A DNA stretch of 64,000 bases, from NCBI RefSeq assembly GCF_012530535.1, contig NZ_CP051299.1, forward strand, positions 1,612,001 to 1,676,000, written 5' to 3'. The translations under genes were made by a program, and so were the position numbers. Below are positions 46,707 to 54,464 of the stretch, piece after piece. Position 1 is the stretch's first letter; each line of letters opens with the position of its first letter. This DNA comes from Microcella flavibacter (GTDB taxonomy: Bacteria > Actinomycetota > Actinomycetes > Actinomycetales > Microbacteriaceae). The notes below the pieces were generated by a model, which was given only the letters and a program-made list of their open reading frames with translations, had not been told where the DNA came from and did not search any database.

Positions 46707-47177
46707 TCAGACCAGGTCGTCGCCCTCGTCCTCGTCGCGCACGTCGTCCTCGCCGTGCTGCCGCGCCGACGCCGGCCGCTCGCCGATCGCGGTGCCCAGC
46801 GGGCGGCCGGACCCGGGAACGTGCTTCTCGCGCTCGTCCACGAGCCACTGCGGCCGCTCGTCGAGCAGCGCGCGGATCTCGGCCGTCGTCATCGAGTCGC
46901 TGACCCCGCCGCGGGCGAGCGCCGAGTTCGAGACGCCGAGGCGACGCGAGACCTCGTCGCGCGGGTGCGGGCCCTCTTTGCGCAGCGTCGTCAGCCACTC
47001 CGGCGGGCTGTCCTGCAGCTCCTGCAGGGCATCCCGCGAGATCTGCTGCGACTGGAACTGCTCCGGCGTCGCCGGCAGGAACACCCCGAGCTTCTTCGCG
47101 GCCGTCGCCGCACTCAGCATCTGCTGCTTCTTCGGCTTCGGCTGCTGGCGGTTGTCCTCACGCGGCGCATCGGTCAT
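46707..47177 (-). CDS. DUF5997 family protein
   Basis: A 156-residue protein with a hallmark KKQQMLSAATAAKKLGVFLPATPEQFQ at the start, PEEFQ-like and DSPPEWLTTLRKEGPHPRDEVSRRLGVS; the second half ends in a charged tail (DDVRDEDEGDD). DUF5997 proteins occur in actinobacteria next to a LysR-type substrate-binding protein, as here. The ATG at 47177 follows TACGCT by 7 nt. Divergent from the LysR-like gene; 66 bp separate them. The VSRRLGVSNSALARGGVS segment may be a DNA-binding helix-turn-helix; function unknown. Confidence 0.85.
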   Translation of the reverse strand: MTDAPREDNRQQPKPKKQQMLSAATAAKKLGVFLPATPEQFQSQQISRDALQELQDSPPEWLTTLRKEGPHPRDEVSRRLGVSNSALARGGVSDSMTTAEIRALLDERPQWLVDEREKHVPGSGRPLGTAIGERPASARQHGEDDVRDEDEGDDLV

Positions 47178-47243
47178 GCACCCGAGCGTAGCGACCCGCG
47201 GGCCCGCCCGACCGCCGCCCGGCCCCGCCGGTAGCCTGAGCCC

Positions 47244-47798
47244 ATGCCCGATCCCCTCGCCGTCGCCTTCGTCACCGGCGTCACGCCCGGCAAGTGGGAG
47301 CGCACGTGGCGCGAGCGCCGCCCCCGCGGCCGCCTCGACCTCGCGCCCATGACCCAGGCCGACGCCCTCGCCGCCCTCGACGCCGGCACCGCCCACATGG
47401 TGCTCGCCCGCGACGTCGCCGCCGACGACGACCGGCACGCCATCCCGCTCTACCGCGAGGCGCCCGTCGTCGTCGCCCCGAAGGGCTCGCTCGTCGCCGG
47501 CCTCGACAGCGTCAGCCTCGACGAGCTGCACTCCCTCGAGGACGTCACGATCCTGCCCATCGACATCATCAACGGCACCGGTGAGGATGCCGTCGCCCTC
47601 GTCGCCGCGAACGTGGGGGTGTCGATCATGCCCCAGTCGGTGGCGCGGGTCCTCTCGCGCAAGGACGTGGTCGCCCGCCCGCTCGTCGGCGCGCCGGAGA
47701 CCGGCATCTCGCTCGTCTGGCCTGTGGTCGGGGCGCACCCCCTGTGCGACGAGTTCATCGGCATCGTGCGGGGTCGTACGGCGAACAGCTCGCGCTGA
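47244..47798 (+). CDS. LysR-type substrate-binding domain protein
   Basis: A 184-residue protein that resembles the effector-binding half of LysR regulators (periplasmic-binding fold): PLAVAFVTGVTPGKWERTW, ALAALDAGTAHMVLARDV, APVVVAPKGSLVAG and NVGVSIMPQSVARVL, ending GRTANSSR. It has no helix-turn-helix. In actinobacteria such proteins stand next to a DUF5997 gene, and the two may act as one regulator. The ATG follows TAGCCT (47232-47237) by 6 nt. The last 39 nt occur again at 50965-51003 and 51795-51833, and a degenerate copy of the last 245 nt lies at 50758-51003. Confidence 0.88.
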   Translation: MPDPLAVAFVTGVTPGKWERTWRERRPRGRLDLAPMTQADALAALDAGTAHMVLARDVAADDDRHAIPLYREAPVVVAPKGSLVAGLDSVSLDELHSLEDVTILPIDIINGTGEDAVALVAANVGVSIMPQSVARVLSRKDVVARPLVGAPETGISLVWPVVGAHPLCDEFIGIVRGRTANSSR

Positions 47799-47799
47799 G
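47761..47799. repeat. 39-nt repeat, copy 1 (LysR-like gene tail)
   Basis: Bases 47761-47799 are the end of the intact LysR-like gene, including its stop codon. They match 51795-51833 in 35 of 39 positions and 50965-51003 more weakly. The first and third copies bracket the 4-kb island. Confidence 0.85.
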
Positions 47800-47864
47800 A
47801 GACCCCACTCCGCCGATCAGACCGTCGACGGCCTCGCGCTGGTCCTCGGATAGGGGCAGCAGCG

Positions 47865-48449
47865 TCACGACCACTCTCCGATCAACGGCATCCGAGGCTG
47901 CGCGGCGACCTGCTGCAGGAAGCCGCCGCCTCGTTCCGATTCGAGTTCCACGGCGCTGAGAATAGTGACGTTCACGGGGCGCCCAACTCGACCTTCCACT
48001 CGCTCGCAGGCGGCGTAGACGGCGTCGGCGTCAGGGCTTCCGATGACCATCACATCGATGTCGTTCGCCGCGGGCCCCGCACGGCCTGCCGCCCTCGCCG
48101 CGAACGACCCGTAGATGAACGCCACCTCGATGCGGTCGATCGCCGACAGCTCATGGGTGAGGAACTGGGCCGGTCCGGCGACGACGGCGAGGATCGTCCG
48201 CAACGGTTCGACGATCGGGCTGTCGGAGTTCGCCGCGATCAGGCGTGCGCGACCGACCGAACGCTCGGTGAGGATGCCCGCCTCCAGCAACCGCCCGACC
48301 TCGCGGTGCGCTGTCGCGTACGGTGTCGCCGCGCGCTCGGAAATCTGAGCGAGCGTGAGCTCGTCGTCGCCCAGCAGCAGGCTCGCCAGCAGCCGCGCTT
48401 GCGCGTCCGATCGGAAGATCGGCGCCAGGAGCGGAGGCTGGTTTCTCAT
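47865..48449 (-). CDS. Helix-turn-helix nucleotidyltransferase (MNT-like)
   Basis: A 194-residue protein. It starts RNQPPLLAPIFRSDAQARLLASLLL and a winged helix-turn-helix (LTLAQISERAATPYATAHREVGRLLEAG); the C-terminal half is a nucleotidyltransferase-fold domain with FIYGSFAARAAG (GS motif) and DIDVMVIG (acidic pair). This resembles actinobacterial regulators in which a winged helix is joined to a minimal nucleotidyltransferase. Its translation start is uncertain; ATGs at 48449, 48470 and 48485 are in frame. A palindrome lies just upstream. It ends the operon of DGPF proteins and ECF sigma factor. Confidence 0.82.
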   Translation of the reverse strand: MRNQPPLLAPIFRSDAQARLLASLLLGDDELTLAQISERAATPYATAHREVGRLLEAGILTERSVGRARLIAANSDSPIVEPLRTILAVVAGPAQFLTHELSAIDRIEVAFIYGSFAARAAGRAGPAANDIDVMVIGSPDADAVYAACERVEGRVGRPVNVTILSAVELESERGGGFLQQVAAQPRMPLIGEWS

Positions 48450-48451
48450 GT

Positions 48452-48471
48452 AATGGAGGTTAATATCCATT
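48452..48471. promoter_or_regulatory. Inverted-repeat operator before the HTH-nucleotidyltransferase gene
   Basis: AATGGA and TCCATT form a 6-bp inverted repeat with an AT-rich 8-nt spacer in an otherwise GC-rich area, ending 3 nt from the preferred start codon and overlapping the 3' end of the sigma-factor gene. A winged-helix protein encoded immediately downstream is the likely binder. Confidence 0.5.
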
Positions 48472-49764
48472 TCATTGAGGGTCAAGCTCGTTCACGCGCC
48501 GCTGCAGGAACCGGCGCTCGGCCTCGGAGGGCGCCAGCTCGAGCGCGCGGCGGTAGTGCGGCAGGGCATCCCCAATGCTGCGGCGGCGGCGCAGCAGGTC
48601 GGCCCGCGTCGCGTGCAGCAGGTGGTAGCCGGCGAGGCGGGCGTCGAGCTCGAGCGCGTCGAGGAGCGCGAGCCCCGCATCCGGCCCCTGTGAGAGCGCG
48701 ACGGCGATCGCGCGGTTGAGGTCGACGACGGGCGACGGCGCGATCCGGCCGAGCGCCGCGTAGAGCTCGGCGATGCGCGCGAAGTCAGTCGCGGCAGCGG
48801 TGGGAGCGGTGGCGTGCTCGGCGGCGATGCGGGCCTGCAGCAGGTACGGGCCGGGCGGGGCGGCGAGGGGCTCGAGGGCGCGCTCGGCCTGCGCGAGCAT
48901 CCCGAGGCCGTCGGCAATCGCGGCGGCGTCCCACCGCGTGCGGTCCTGATCCTCGAGCAGCACCAGGTCGCCGGCCGCGTCGATGCGCGTCGCCGCGCGC
49001 GAGTGCTGGAGCAGCTCGAGCGCGAGCAGGGCGAGCACCTCGGGCTGGCCCGGCATGAGCGCCGCGACCAGCCGGGTGAGGCGGATCGCCTCCTCGGCGA
49101 GCGCGGGCCGCACGAGGTCGGTGCCGCTGCCCGAAGAGTAGCCCTCGGTGAAGAGCAGGTAGAGCACGGCGAGCACGCCGGCCGTGCGCTCGGGCAACAG
49201 GTGCGGGGGCGGCACGCGATACGGGATGCCCGCCCCGCGGATCTTCGCCCGCGCCCGCACCAGCCGCTTCTGCATCGACGCCTCGCTCACGAGGAAGACG
49301 TGCGCGGTCTCCGCGACGCTCAAGCCGAGCACGGTTCGGAGCGTGAGCGCCACCCGCGACTCCATGGCGAGGGCGGGGTGGCAGCAGGTGAAGATGAGGC
49401 GCAGGCGGTCGTCGTCGAACGCGTCGGTCGGCATCGTCGACTCCTTCTCCCCCTCGCTGTCGATCGACGTTTCGACCGCGTGCCGACGCGCGGCGCGACG
49501 ATCGGCGTCGGCCTTGCGGATGGCATCGACGGCGAGATTCCTGGCCACGGTCGACAGCCAGGCGCCGGGGTTGTCGGGGATGCCCCGCTCCGGCCAGACC
49601 GTCAGGGCTCGGGCCAGGGCGTCCTGCACGCAGTCCTCGGCGAGATCCCAGTCGCCGGTGAGGCGGATGAGCGTGGAGACCACGCGCAGGCGCTCGGACG
49701 CGGCGACCGAGGCGAGGGCTCGCGCCGCCTCGGTCGCCGCATCGGATGACGCGAGACCGGTCAT
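48472..49764 (-). CDS. ECF sigma factor of the ECF42 type with C-terminal TPR-like domain
   Basis: A 430-residue sigma factor. The sigma-2 region is LRVVSTLIRLTGDWDLAEDCVQDALARALTVWP and GAWLSTVARNLAVDAIRK; the sigma-4 region is ALTLRTVLGLSVAETAHVFLVSEASMQKRLVRARAKI; a 200-residue C-terminal extension (from EGYSSGSGTDLVRPALAEEAIRL) resembles the TPR-like region that defines the ECF42 group, whose genes are linked to DGPF proteins. Exactly two DGPF genes precede it in the operon. No anti-sigma factor is seen, as usual for this group. Its trigger is unknown. Confidence 0.92.
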   Translation of the reverse strand: MTGLASSDAATEAARALASVAASERLRVVSTLIRLTGDWDLAEDCVQDALARALTVWPERGIPDNPGAWLSTVARNLAVDAIRKADADRRAARRHAVETSIDSEGEKESTMPTDAFDDDRLRLIFTCCHPALAMESRVALTLRTVLGLSVAETAHVFLVSEASMQKRLVRARAKIRGAGIPYRVPPPHLLPERTAGVLAVLYLLFTEGYSSGSGTDLVRPALAEEAIRLTRLVAALMPGQPEVLALLALELLQHSRAATRIDAAGDLVLLEDQDRTRWDAAAIADGLGMLAQAERALEPLAAPPGPYLLQARIAAEHATAPTAAATDFARIAELYAALGRIAPSPVVDLNRAIAVALSQGPDAGLALLDALELDARLAGYHLLHATRADLLRRRRSIGDALPHYRRALELAPSEAERRFLQRRVNELDPQ

Positions 49765-49786
49765 CCCGCGCCGTCGGATCGGGCGA

Positions 49787-50119
49787 TCACTCGAACGGCC
49801 ACACCGGCCGCACCTCGACGCGGCCGAAGCGCGCCATCGGATGCGCCGCGGCGATCTCGAGCGCCTCGTCGAGGTCGGCGACGTCGATGAGGTCGAAGCC
49901 GGCGATCCACTCCTTCGACTCGGTGAAGGGGCCGTCGGTGAGGATCGTCCTGCCCTCCCGCACGGTCACGGTCGTCGCGTCGGAGGGCGGTCGCAGGCGG
50001 TTGCCGACGCGCGAGGCACCGCGGGCGTCGAGGTCGGCCGACCACTCCTCGATGTTGTCCTCCTCGGGGATGTAGGCGGGGGCTTCCGGGTCGCTGACGA
50101 TGAGCAGCAGGTACTCCAT
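49787..50119 (-). CDS. DGPF/YciI-family protein
   Basis: A 110-residue YCII-related protein with the complete DGPF motif: REGRTILTDGPFTESKEWIAGFD. It also has MEYLLLIVSDPEAPAYI at the start and a DLDEALEIAAAHP segment. It lies between a second DGPF-like gene and the ECF42 sigma gene (16 and 22 bp gaps), in the arrangement known for ECF42 loci. The biochemical role of DGPF proteins is not established; some are thought to accept a small-molecule signal. Confidence 0.9.
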   Translation of the reverse strand: MEYLLLIVSDPEAPAYIPEEDNIEEWSADLDARGASRVGNRLRPPSDATTVTVREGRTILTDGPFTESKEWIAGFDLIDVADLDEALEIAAAHPMARFGRVEVRPVWPFE

Positions 50120-50134
50120 GGTGATCTCCTTCGA

Positions 50135-50491
50135 TCAGTTCGGGTCGGAGGCGTGCACGAGACGGCGCACCTCGATGGGCCAGTAGCGGGTCTCGGCGAA
50201 CCGGCCGGCGATCTCGACGACGCGATCCTGGTCGGCGACGTCGACGATGTAGTAGCCGCCGACGTACTCGGTGCCCTCGGTGAAGGGGCCGCGCGAGACG
50301 ACCGGCGCGCCGCCGTGCTGACCGACGACCGTGACGTTCTCGATGTCGAGCTCGTTGGTGTCGACGAACTCGCCGCGCTGCCGCAGATCGTCGATGACGG
50401 CGCCGTGCGCGGCCTCCAGCTCGGCGCTGCGCCCGTCGGCCCAGGCGGCCTCCGCCGATTCGTTGGAGTGGATGAGGATCATGAAGCGCAT
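50135..50491 (-). CDS. DGPF/YciI-family protein
   Basis: A 118-residue paralogue of the next gene: MRFMILIHSNESAEAAW start, then VVSRGPFTEGTEYVGGYYIVDVADQDRVVEIA, where the motif reads RGPF. It is the first gene of the ECF42 operon. A ribosome-binding site is GGCGGAGC a few nt before the ATG. Between it and the decayed segment upstream there is no other gene, so the operon promoter lies at about 50492-50560. Confidence 0.9.
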   Translation of the reverse strand: MRFMILIHSNESAEAAWADGRSAELEAAHGAVIDDLRQRGEFVDTNELDIENVTVVGQHGGAPVVSRGPFTEGTEYVGGYYIVDVADQDRVVEIAGRFAETRYWPIEVRRLVHASDPN

Positions 50492-50560
50492 GGATGCTCC
50501 GCCTTCCGTCGGGGACGATTACACCAGTACGACGAAGCACGGGCCGGCGGGAGGACACAT

Positions 50561-50757
50561 CGCCTCCGATCGCGCGGCACCTACAGCCGCGCAACTTCCG
50601 CAGAAACCCGGCGACGGCGGACGGCAGCGCGTGCCCCAGCATGCCGGGACAGGTGTGCTGGGTGACGGTGACGCAGCCGGTCACCTTCGTGCGCCGCAGA
50701 GACTGTGCTGCCATGACGCCGTCGAGGTGTGGGATCTACCGGCCGAGCAGACACACC
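50561..50757 (-). pseudogene. Decayed fragment of the LuxR-type response regulator gene
   Basis: The sequence aligns with the intact response-regulator gene (51860-52462): 50561-50587 matches its 3' end (CGATCGCG, GGCAC and a TACA stop-codon region), then jumps to match 52147-52320 (AACCCGGC, GTGCGCCGCAG, CGAGCAGACACAC). About 280 bp are missing in between, and several small substitutions break the frame. The fragment ends at the start of the next, also decayed, fragment. Confidence 0.75.
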
Positions 50758-51003
50758 ATCCCTATCGACATTTACATCTGCATCTACATCGGTGAGGATG
50801 CGTCGTCCTCGTCATCACGAACGTGGGGGCGTCGATCACGTCCCCGTCGGTGGCGCGAGTCCTCTCGCGCGAGGACGTGTTCGCCCGCCCGCTCGTCGGC
50901 CCACTGGAGACCGGCATCTCGCTCGTCCGGCCCTTCGTTGTCCCCCCTGTAAGACGAGTTCATCGGCGTCGTGCAGGGCCGCGCGGCGAATAGCTCGCGC
51001 TGG
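50758..51003 (+). pseudogene. Decayed copy of the 3' part of the LysR-like gene
   Basis: The 245 nt are a diverged copy of 47556-47801 (GGTGAGGATG, CGAACGTGGGGG, GAGACCGGCATCTCGCTCGTC). A one-base deletion after GGTGAGGATGC shifts the frame, TGC has become TAA in the CTGTAAGACGAG stretch, and the terminal stop codon is now TGG. It joins the decayed regulator fragment directly, which is the junction expected from a tandem duplication. Confidence 0.85.
50965..51003. repeat. 39-nt repeat, copy 2 (decayed LysR tail)
   Basis: The third end of the decayed LysR-like copy; reads GTCGTGCAGGGCCGC and ends with TGG in place of the stop codon. It is the middle of the three copies of the tail. Confidence 0.75.
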
Positions 51004-51077
51004 GCGGGAGACTATTGGTCAGCAAGATGGTTGTTTCTCCGCGCGTTCGAAAGGGGCTCGTGAGTTGCCGAGACACT

Positions 51078-51650
51078 TCACATGCGCCCGAGAAGCTCAG
51101 TCTTCTTATCTGAAAATTCCGCCTCGGTGATGATGCCCAGATCACGGAGTTGGGCCAGCTGCTTCAGTTGCTCCACGACATCTACTGCGGACGGTCTCGG
51201 CTCCAGCGGAGCACTGGAAACCTGCTCAAGAACGAGCTCCGAAGCTGGCGGTTGGGGAATGGTCGGGTCCGGTTCGCCTTGCGATTCGGCGAAGTAATCG
51301 GTCCAAGCCTCTCCGTTCCACCACCGGAAACGGCCGTCTGCTTGCGATACCCACCTTGCTGGGTTCGGCTTGGCTTTCTTCGGCTTTGGCGCCTTACCCG
51401 AGCGTGATGCGGATCCGGCCGGCTCGTTTCGCACGTCGGCATCCGTGGCGACGACCATCTCAGCTGACTTGCCCAAGTGTTCGGACATTGGGTGGCCACA
51501 CGGCCTGCAACGTCGCCGCGCGAGATGCGCAATACCGAAGGTCGAACCGTCGGCAATCGTCCGACCAATCGAACGCCCTAAGCCCGTGAAGGCATGGCCT
51601 GTACACATGGCGCAATCGCGACATCCAGCGGCCATTAACGTGCCCTTCAA
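51078..51650 (-). CDS. SHOCT-domain protein with zinc-ribbon N-terminus
   Basis: A 190-residue protein. The N-terminus has paired cysteines (CRDCAMC and RRRCRPCGHP) like a zinc ribbon; a basic linker with KAPKPKKAKPNPARW leads to a DUF2510-like segment (GRFRWWNGEAWTDYF), and the end is a SHOCT motif (EQLKQLAQLRDLGIITEAEFSDKKTELLGRM). SHOCT domains are thought to be adaptors or oligomerisation modules. GC is lower than in the surroundings, which suggests transfer. ATGs at 51650 and 51635 are possible starts. The function is unknown. Confidence 0.78.
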   Translation of the reverse strand: MKGTLMAAGCRDCAMCTGHAFTGLGRSIGRTIADGSTFGIAHLARRRCRPCGHPMSEHLGKSAEMVVATDADVRNEPAGSASRSGKAPKPKKAKPNPARWVSQADGRFRWWNGEAWTDYFAESQGEPDPTIPQPPASELVLEQVSSAPLEPRPSAVDVVEQLKQLAQLRDLGIITEAEFSDKKTELLGRM

Positions 51651-51794
51651 TCAATTACTTTGCAGGAACCTGCCCGAGCTTAGCCTCGCCCGGGTGCGGT
51701 GGTGAAACATCTAGTTCTGGCTCTCGCAGCATCGTTGTTTCGCGCGAACTCGTCGAAAGTGATTGTCGTGTCCCCAATACGCGACACGGTCACG

Positions 51795-51833
51795 GCATAG
51801 TGCGGGGCCGCACGCCGAACAGCTCGCGCTGAG
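51795..51833. repeat. 39-nt repeat, copy 3 (right edge of island)
   Basis: A free-standing copy of the LysR-like gene tail with no gene body before it. It lies 26 bp before the stop codon of the intact response-regulator gene. It marks the right edge of the inserted or duplicated island. Confidence 0.8.
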
Positions 51834-51859
51834 CATGCTGACGCCGGCGATCGCGGCAC

Positions 51860-52462
51860 TTACAACCAGCCCCGCTCCTCCGCCATCCGCGTCGCCTGCT
51901 GCCGGGTCGGCACCCCGAGCTTGGTGAGCACCGACGAGATGTGGTTGCGCACCGTCCCCGGTGCCAGCAGCAGGGCCTTCGCGATCTGCCCCGTCGTCTG
52001 CCCCTGCGCACCGGCGCGCAGCACGTCGAGCTCGCGATCGGTCAGCGGGGAGCGCTCATCGGTGAGCGCGTCGGCCGCGATCTCGGGGTCGACGTAGCGC
52101 GCGCCCGCCGCCACCTTGCGGATGACCGCCGCGACCTCGTCCGCGCCGCGCGACTTCGGCAGGAACCCGGCCACGCCCGAGGCGAGCGCCCGCCGCAGCA
52201 CCCCGGGGCGGGCGTGCCGGGTGACGATCACGCAGCGGGTCGCCGTCGTGCGCCGCAGCGCCTCGGCGACCTCGACGCCGTCCAGGTGCGGCATCTCCAG
52301 GTCGAGCAGACACACGTCGGGCAGCAGCCGCTGCGCCTCCTCGAGCGCCTCGCGGCCGTCCGCGCACTCGGCGACGACGTCGATGTCGTCCTCCAGGCGC
52401 AGCAGAGCGGCGAGCGCCGAGCGGATCATGCCCTCGTCGTCGGCCAGCAGCACCCGGATCAC
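51860..52462 (-). CDS. LuxR-family response regulator
   Basis: A 200-residue NarL/LuxR-type regulator: ADDEGMIRSALAALLRLE, phospho-acceptor in VCLLDLEMPHLDG, FLPKSRGADE with the conserved lysine, and a C-terminal LuxR helix-turn-helix (LTDRELDVLRAGAQGQTTGQIAKALLL with GTVRNHISSVLTKLGV). It shares a 4-bp overlap with the kinase gene upstream. The 3' end of a decayed copy of this gene is at 50561-50757. It should control the divergent export gene at 53833, or its own operon, by binding the palindrome in the intergenic gap. Confidence 0.93.
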   Translation of the reverse strand: MIRVLLADDEGMIRSALAALLRLEDDIDVVAECADGREALEEAQRLLPDVCLLDLEMPHLDGVEVAEALRRTTATRCVIVTRHARPGVLRRALASGVAGFLPKSRGADEVAAVIRKVAAGARYVDPEIAADALTDERSPLTDRELDVLRAGAQGQTTGQIAKALLLAPGTVRNHISSVLTKLGVPTRQQATRMAEERGWL

Positions 52463-53673
52463 GACGGCACCGCCGGCACGATCATCGTCACCGAGAACTC
52501 CGCGGCATCGCGATGCACTTCGAGCGTGCCGCCCGCGTCCTTCGCCCGACGCTCCAGACCCTCCAGGCCCGCTCCCCCGCCATCGTCATCAGCGACGGGA
52601 TGCTCGCCCGCATCGTTCGCGATGCGATACCGCCACGACTCACCCTCGCGGGTCAGCGACAACCGGGCCCACTCGCCGCCGCCGTGCCGCAGCACGTTCG
52701 TCGTCGTCTCCCGCACGACCGGGCCGAGCACATCGGCCGGGGCCGCATCGCAGTCGCCGTCGACCTCGACCGCGGCATCCGTGCCCGCCGCCCGCAGCAG
52801 GTCGACCGCGTTCGACAGCTCATCGCGCAGCGACGCCGAGCGGAACCGCAGCGCCAGATCGCGCGTGCCCTGCCGGGCGTCGTCGACGCTCGCCCGCGCC
52901 GCCCGCAGCTGCTCCATGCTCGCCTCGGGGTCGCGCTCGAACAGCCGCTCCGCCAGCTCCAGCTGCAGCGCGATCACCTGCAGGTGATGCCCCTGCAGGT
53001 CGTGCACGTCGGTCGCGACGCGCAACCGCTCCTGCGTGGCCGCCAGACGGGCCTCGGAGAGCCTCGCGCGATCGAGGGTCACGAGCACATCCCACCACCA
53101 CAGCGAGACGACGACACCCGGAGGGGCCATCGCCGAGAAGACGAACAGCACCCAGGTGAGGGCGTCGAGTCCGCCGAACACGAGCTGAGCATCCAGGATG
53201 CTCAACGCCGCCAGCAGCGCCGTCGCCACCATCGTCACCCGCAGCCGCATACCCGCCGGCCACCGCAGCAGCATCGACGACTGCACGAGCGGCAGCACCG
53301 CCAGCACCCACACCCCGGCGAGCAGACCCGACACCGCACCGACCACGACCGCGACGATCAGCGCGGCCAGCGCCCGACGACGACGGGTCGCCGCCGAGGC
53401 ACCCGGGTGATCGCGGTAGTCGTAGAGCAGGACGAGCGTCGACGCGAACCAGACGAGCCCGCCCACGATGACGACCGCGCTCTCGCTGGCCGACAGCCCG
53501 AGGCGGTTGAGCGACTGCCCCCAGATGAAGAGCACAGCGCCATGGATGATCAGCACGCCCGCGACCGTGTACCACCACGTCGCCGTGATGCTTCGCGTGA
53601 AGTTGAACGCCGAATCGGAGAGGCCGGCCTCGGACGCCGGAGCACCCACCGCGGGGTCGGAATGCCTGAACAC
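52459..53673 (-). CDS. Sensor histidine kinase, DesK type
   Basis: A 404-residue kinase with about five to six membrane helices (YTVAGVLIIHGAVLFIWGQ onward), a short cytoplasmic coil, the HisKA_3 box ATDVHDLQGHHLQVIALQL (phospho-acceptor His) and an HATPase region with RETTTNVLRHG and GGAGLEGLERRAKDAGG. DesK-like kinases sense membrane state or antibiotics. It is translated together with the LuxR-type regulator (ATGA overlap). The divergent gene at 53833 encodes a membrane export protein. The trigger is not known. Confidence 0.93.
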   Translation of the reverse strand: MFRHSDPAVGAPASEAGLSDSAFNFTRSITATWWYTVAGVLIIHGAVLFIWGQSLNRLGLSASESAVVIVGGLVWFASTLVLLYDYRDHPGASAATRRRRALAALIVAVVVGAVSGLLAGVWVLAVLPLVQSSMLLRWPAGMRLRVTMVATALLAALSILDAQLVFGGLDALTWVLFVFSAMAPPGVVVSLWWWDVLVTLDRARLSEARLAATQERLRVATDVHDLQGHHLQVIALQLELAERLFERDPEASMEQLRAARASVDDARQGTRDLALRFRSASLRDELSNAVDLLRAAGTDAAVEVDGDCDAAPADVLGPVVRETTTNVLRHGGGEWARLSLTREGESWRYRIANDAGEHPVADDDGGGAGLEGLERRAKDAGGTLEVHRDAAEFSVTMIVPAVPS

Positions 53674-53691
53674 GGGGCCAGCCTAAACGCA

Positions 53692-53703
53692 TGACAAATG
53701 TCA
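53692..53703. promoter_or_regulatory. Palindromic operator between kinase and export genes
   Basis: TGACA and TGTCA form a perfect inverted repeat around AA, 19 nt before the kinase start codon in the 159-bp divergent gap. A LuxR-type dimer encoded in the same operon is a likely binder. Confidence 0.5.
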
Positions 53704-53832
53704 CCCAGCGGGAGCGCGAAACGCTCGGAAACCAGTGACGGAGCGACACTTACCCGAACTGCGCCCCGGCGATGAAATGGAGGCACGAACGAACAACCGC
53801 CGGAACCCCGGCACAACGAACAGGAGAACCCC

Positions 53833-54393
53833 ATGACCGTCTTCGATTTCTACCAGGACCTCGTCGGCCAGGTGCCCGAGCTGGTGCAGCCCCTCGTCGT
53901 CGCCCTCGCCGGCGCCGTGCCCTTCATCGAAGGTGAAGGCGCCGCCACCATCGGCATCATCGGCGGCATCAACCCCGTCGTGGCCGGCATCGCCGCCGCG
54001 GTCGGCAACTTCCTCGCCGTCGCCGTCGTCGTGATCCTCACCTCCGGCGCCCGCCAGGCCGTCGTCACCCGCACCCGGGCGCGCGCCGCGGCGACCGTCG
54101 GCGGGGGTGGCAGTGTCAGTGACGAGCGGATGGCCGAGCTGGAAGCCGATATGGCCACGAGTGCCGGCTCCTCCAAGCGCCGCGCCAAGTTCGAGCGGGC
54201 CTTCGAGCGCTACGGCGTTCCCGGGGTGAGCCTGCTCGGCCCGCTCCTCCTCCCGACCCACTTCACCGCGTCGATGCTCACCGCCTCCGGCGTGCGCAAG
54301 AGCCTCGTGCTCGTGTGGCAGGCCGCCGCGATCATCCTCTGGACGACCCTGTTCACCGTGATCGCCTCCGGCCTGATCGGAGTGGTCAGCTGA
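53833..54393 (+). CDS. Small multidrug export-like membrane protein
   Basis: A 186-residue protein of the Sm_multidrug_ex type: LVQPLVVALAGAVPFIEGEGAATIGIIGGINPVVAGIAAAVGNFLAVAVVVIL gives two or three membrane helices, then a charged loop of about 50 residues (ERMAELEADMATSAGSSKRRAKFERAFERYG) and VPGVSLLGPLLLPTHFTASMLTASGVRKSLVLVWQAAAIILWTTLFTVIA. The family was named for a proposed efflux role but is not proven. AGGAGA ribosome-binding site. Divergent from the two-component genes; followed by a hairpin. Confidence 0.85.
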   Translation: MTVFDFYQDLVGQVPELVQPLVVALAGAVPFIEGEGAATIGIIGGINPVVAGIAAAVGNFLAVAVVVILTSGARQAVVTRTRARAAATVGGGGSVSDERMAELEADMATSAGSSKRRAKFERAFERYGVPGVSLLGPLLLPTHFTASMLTASGVRKSLVLVWQAAAIILWTTLFTVIASGLIGVVS

Positions 54394-54430
54394 GCGAGAC
54401 GACCGGGCGAGAGCCTGGATGCTCGTGGCC

Positions 54431-54464
54431 TGGCCCCGCGGAGTCGAGAGACTTCACGGGGCCA
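54431..54464 (+). terminator. Hairpin terminator
   Basis: TGGCCCCG and CGGGGCCA form a perfect 8-bp stem, with an inner AGTC/GACT stem around a GAGA loop. It lies 38 bp after the stop codon of the export gene. The remaining DNA up to 54751 holds nothing recognisable. Confidence 0.75.

Noticed and set aside
47800-51833. Considered an integrase-driven genomic island with attachment sites at the 39-nt repeats
   Set aside because: No integrase or recombinase gene lies inside, and the fused decayed fragments are better explained by tandem duplication.
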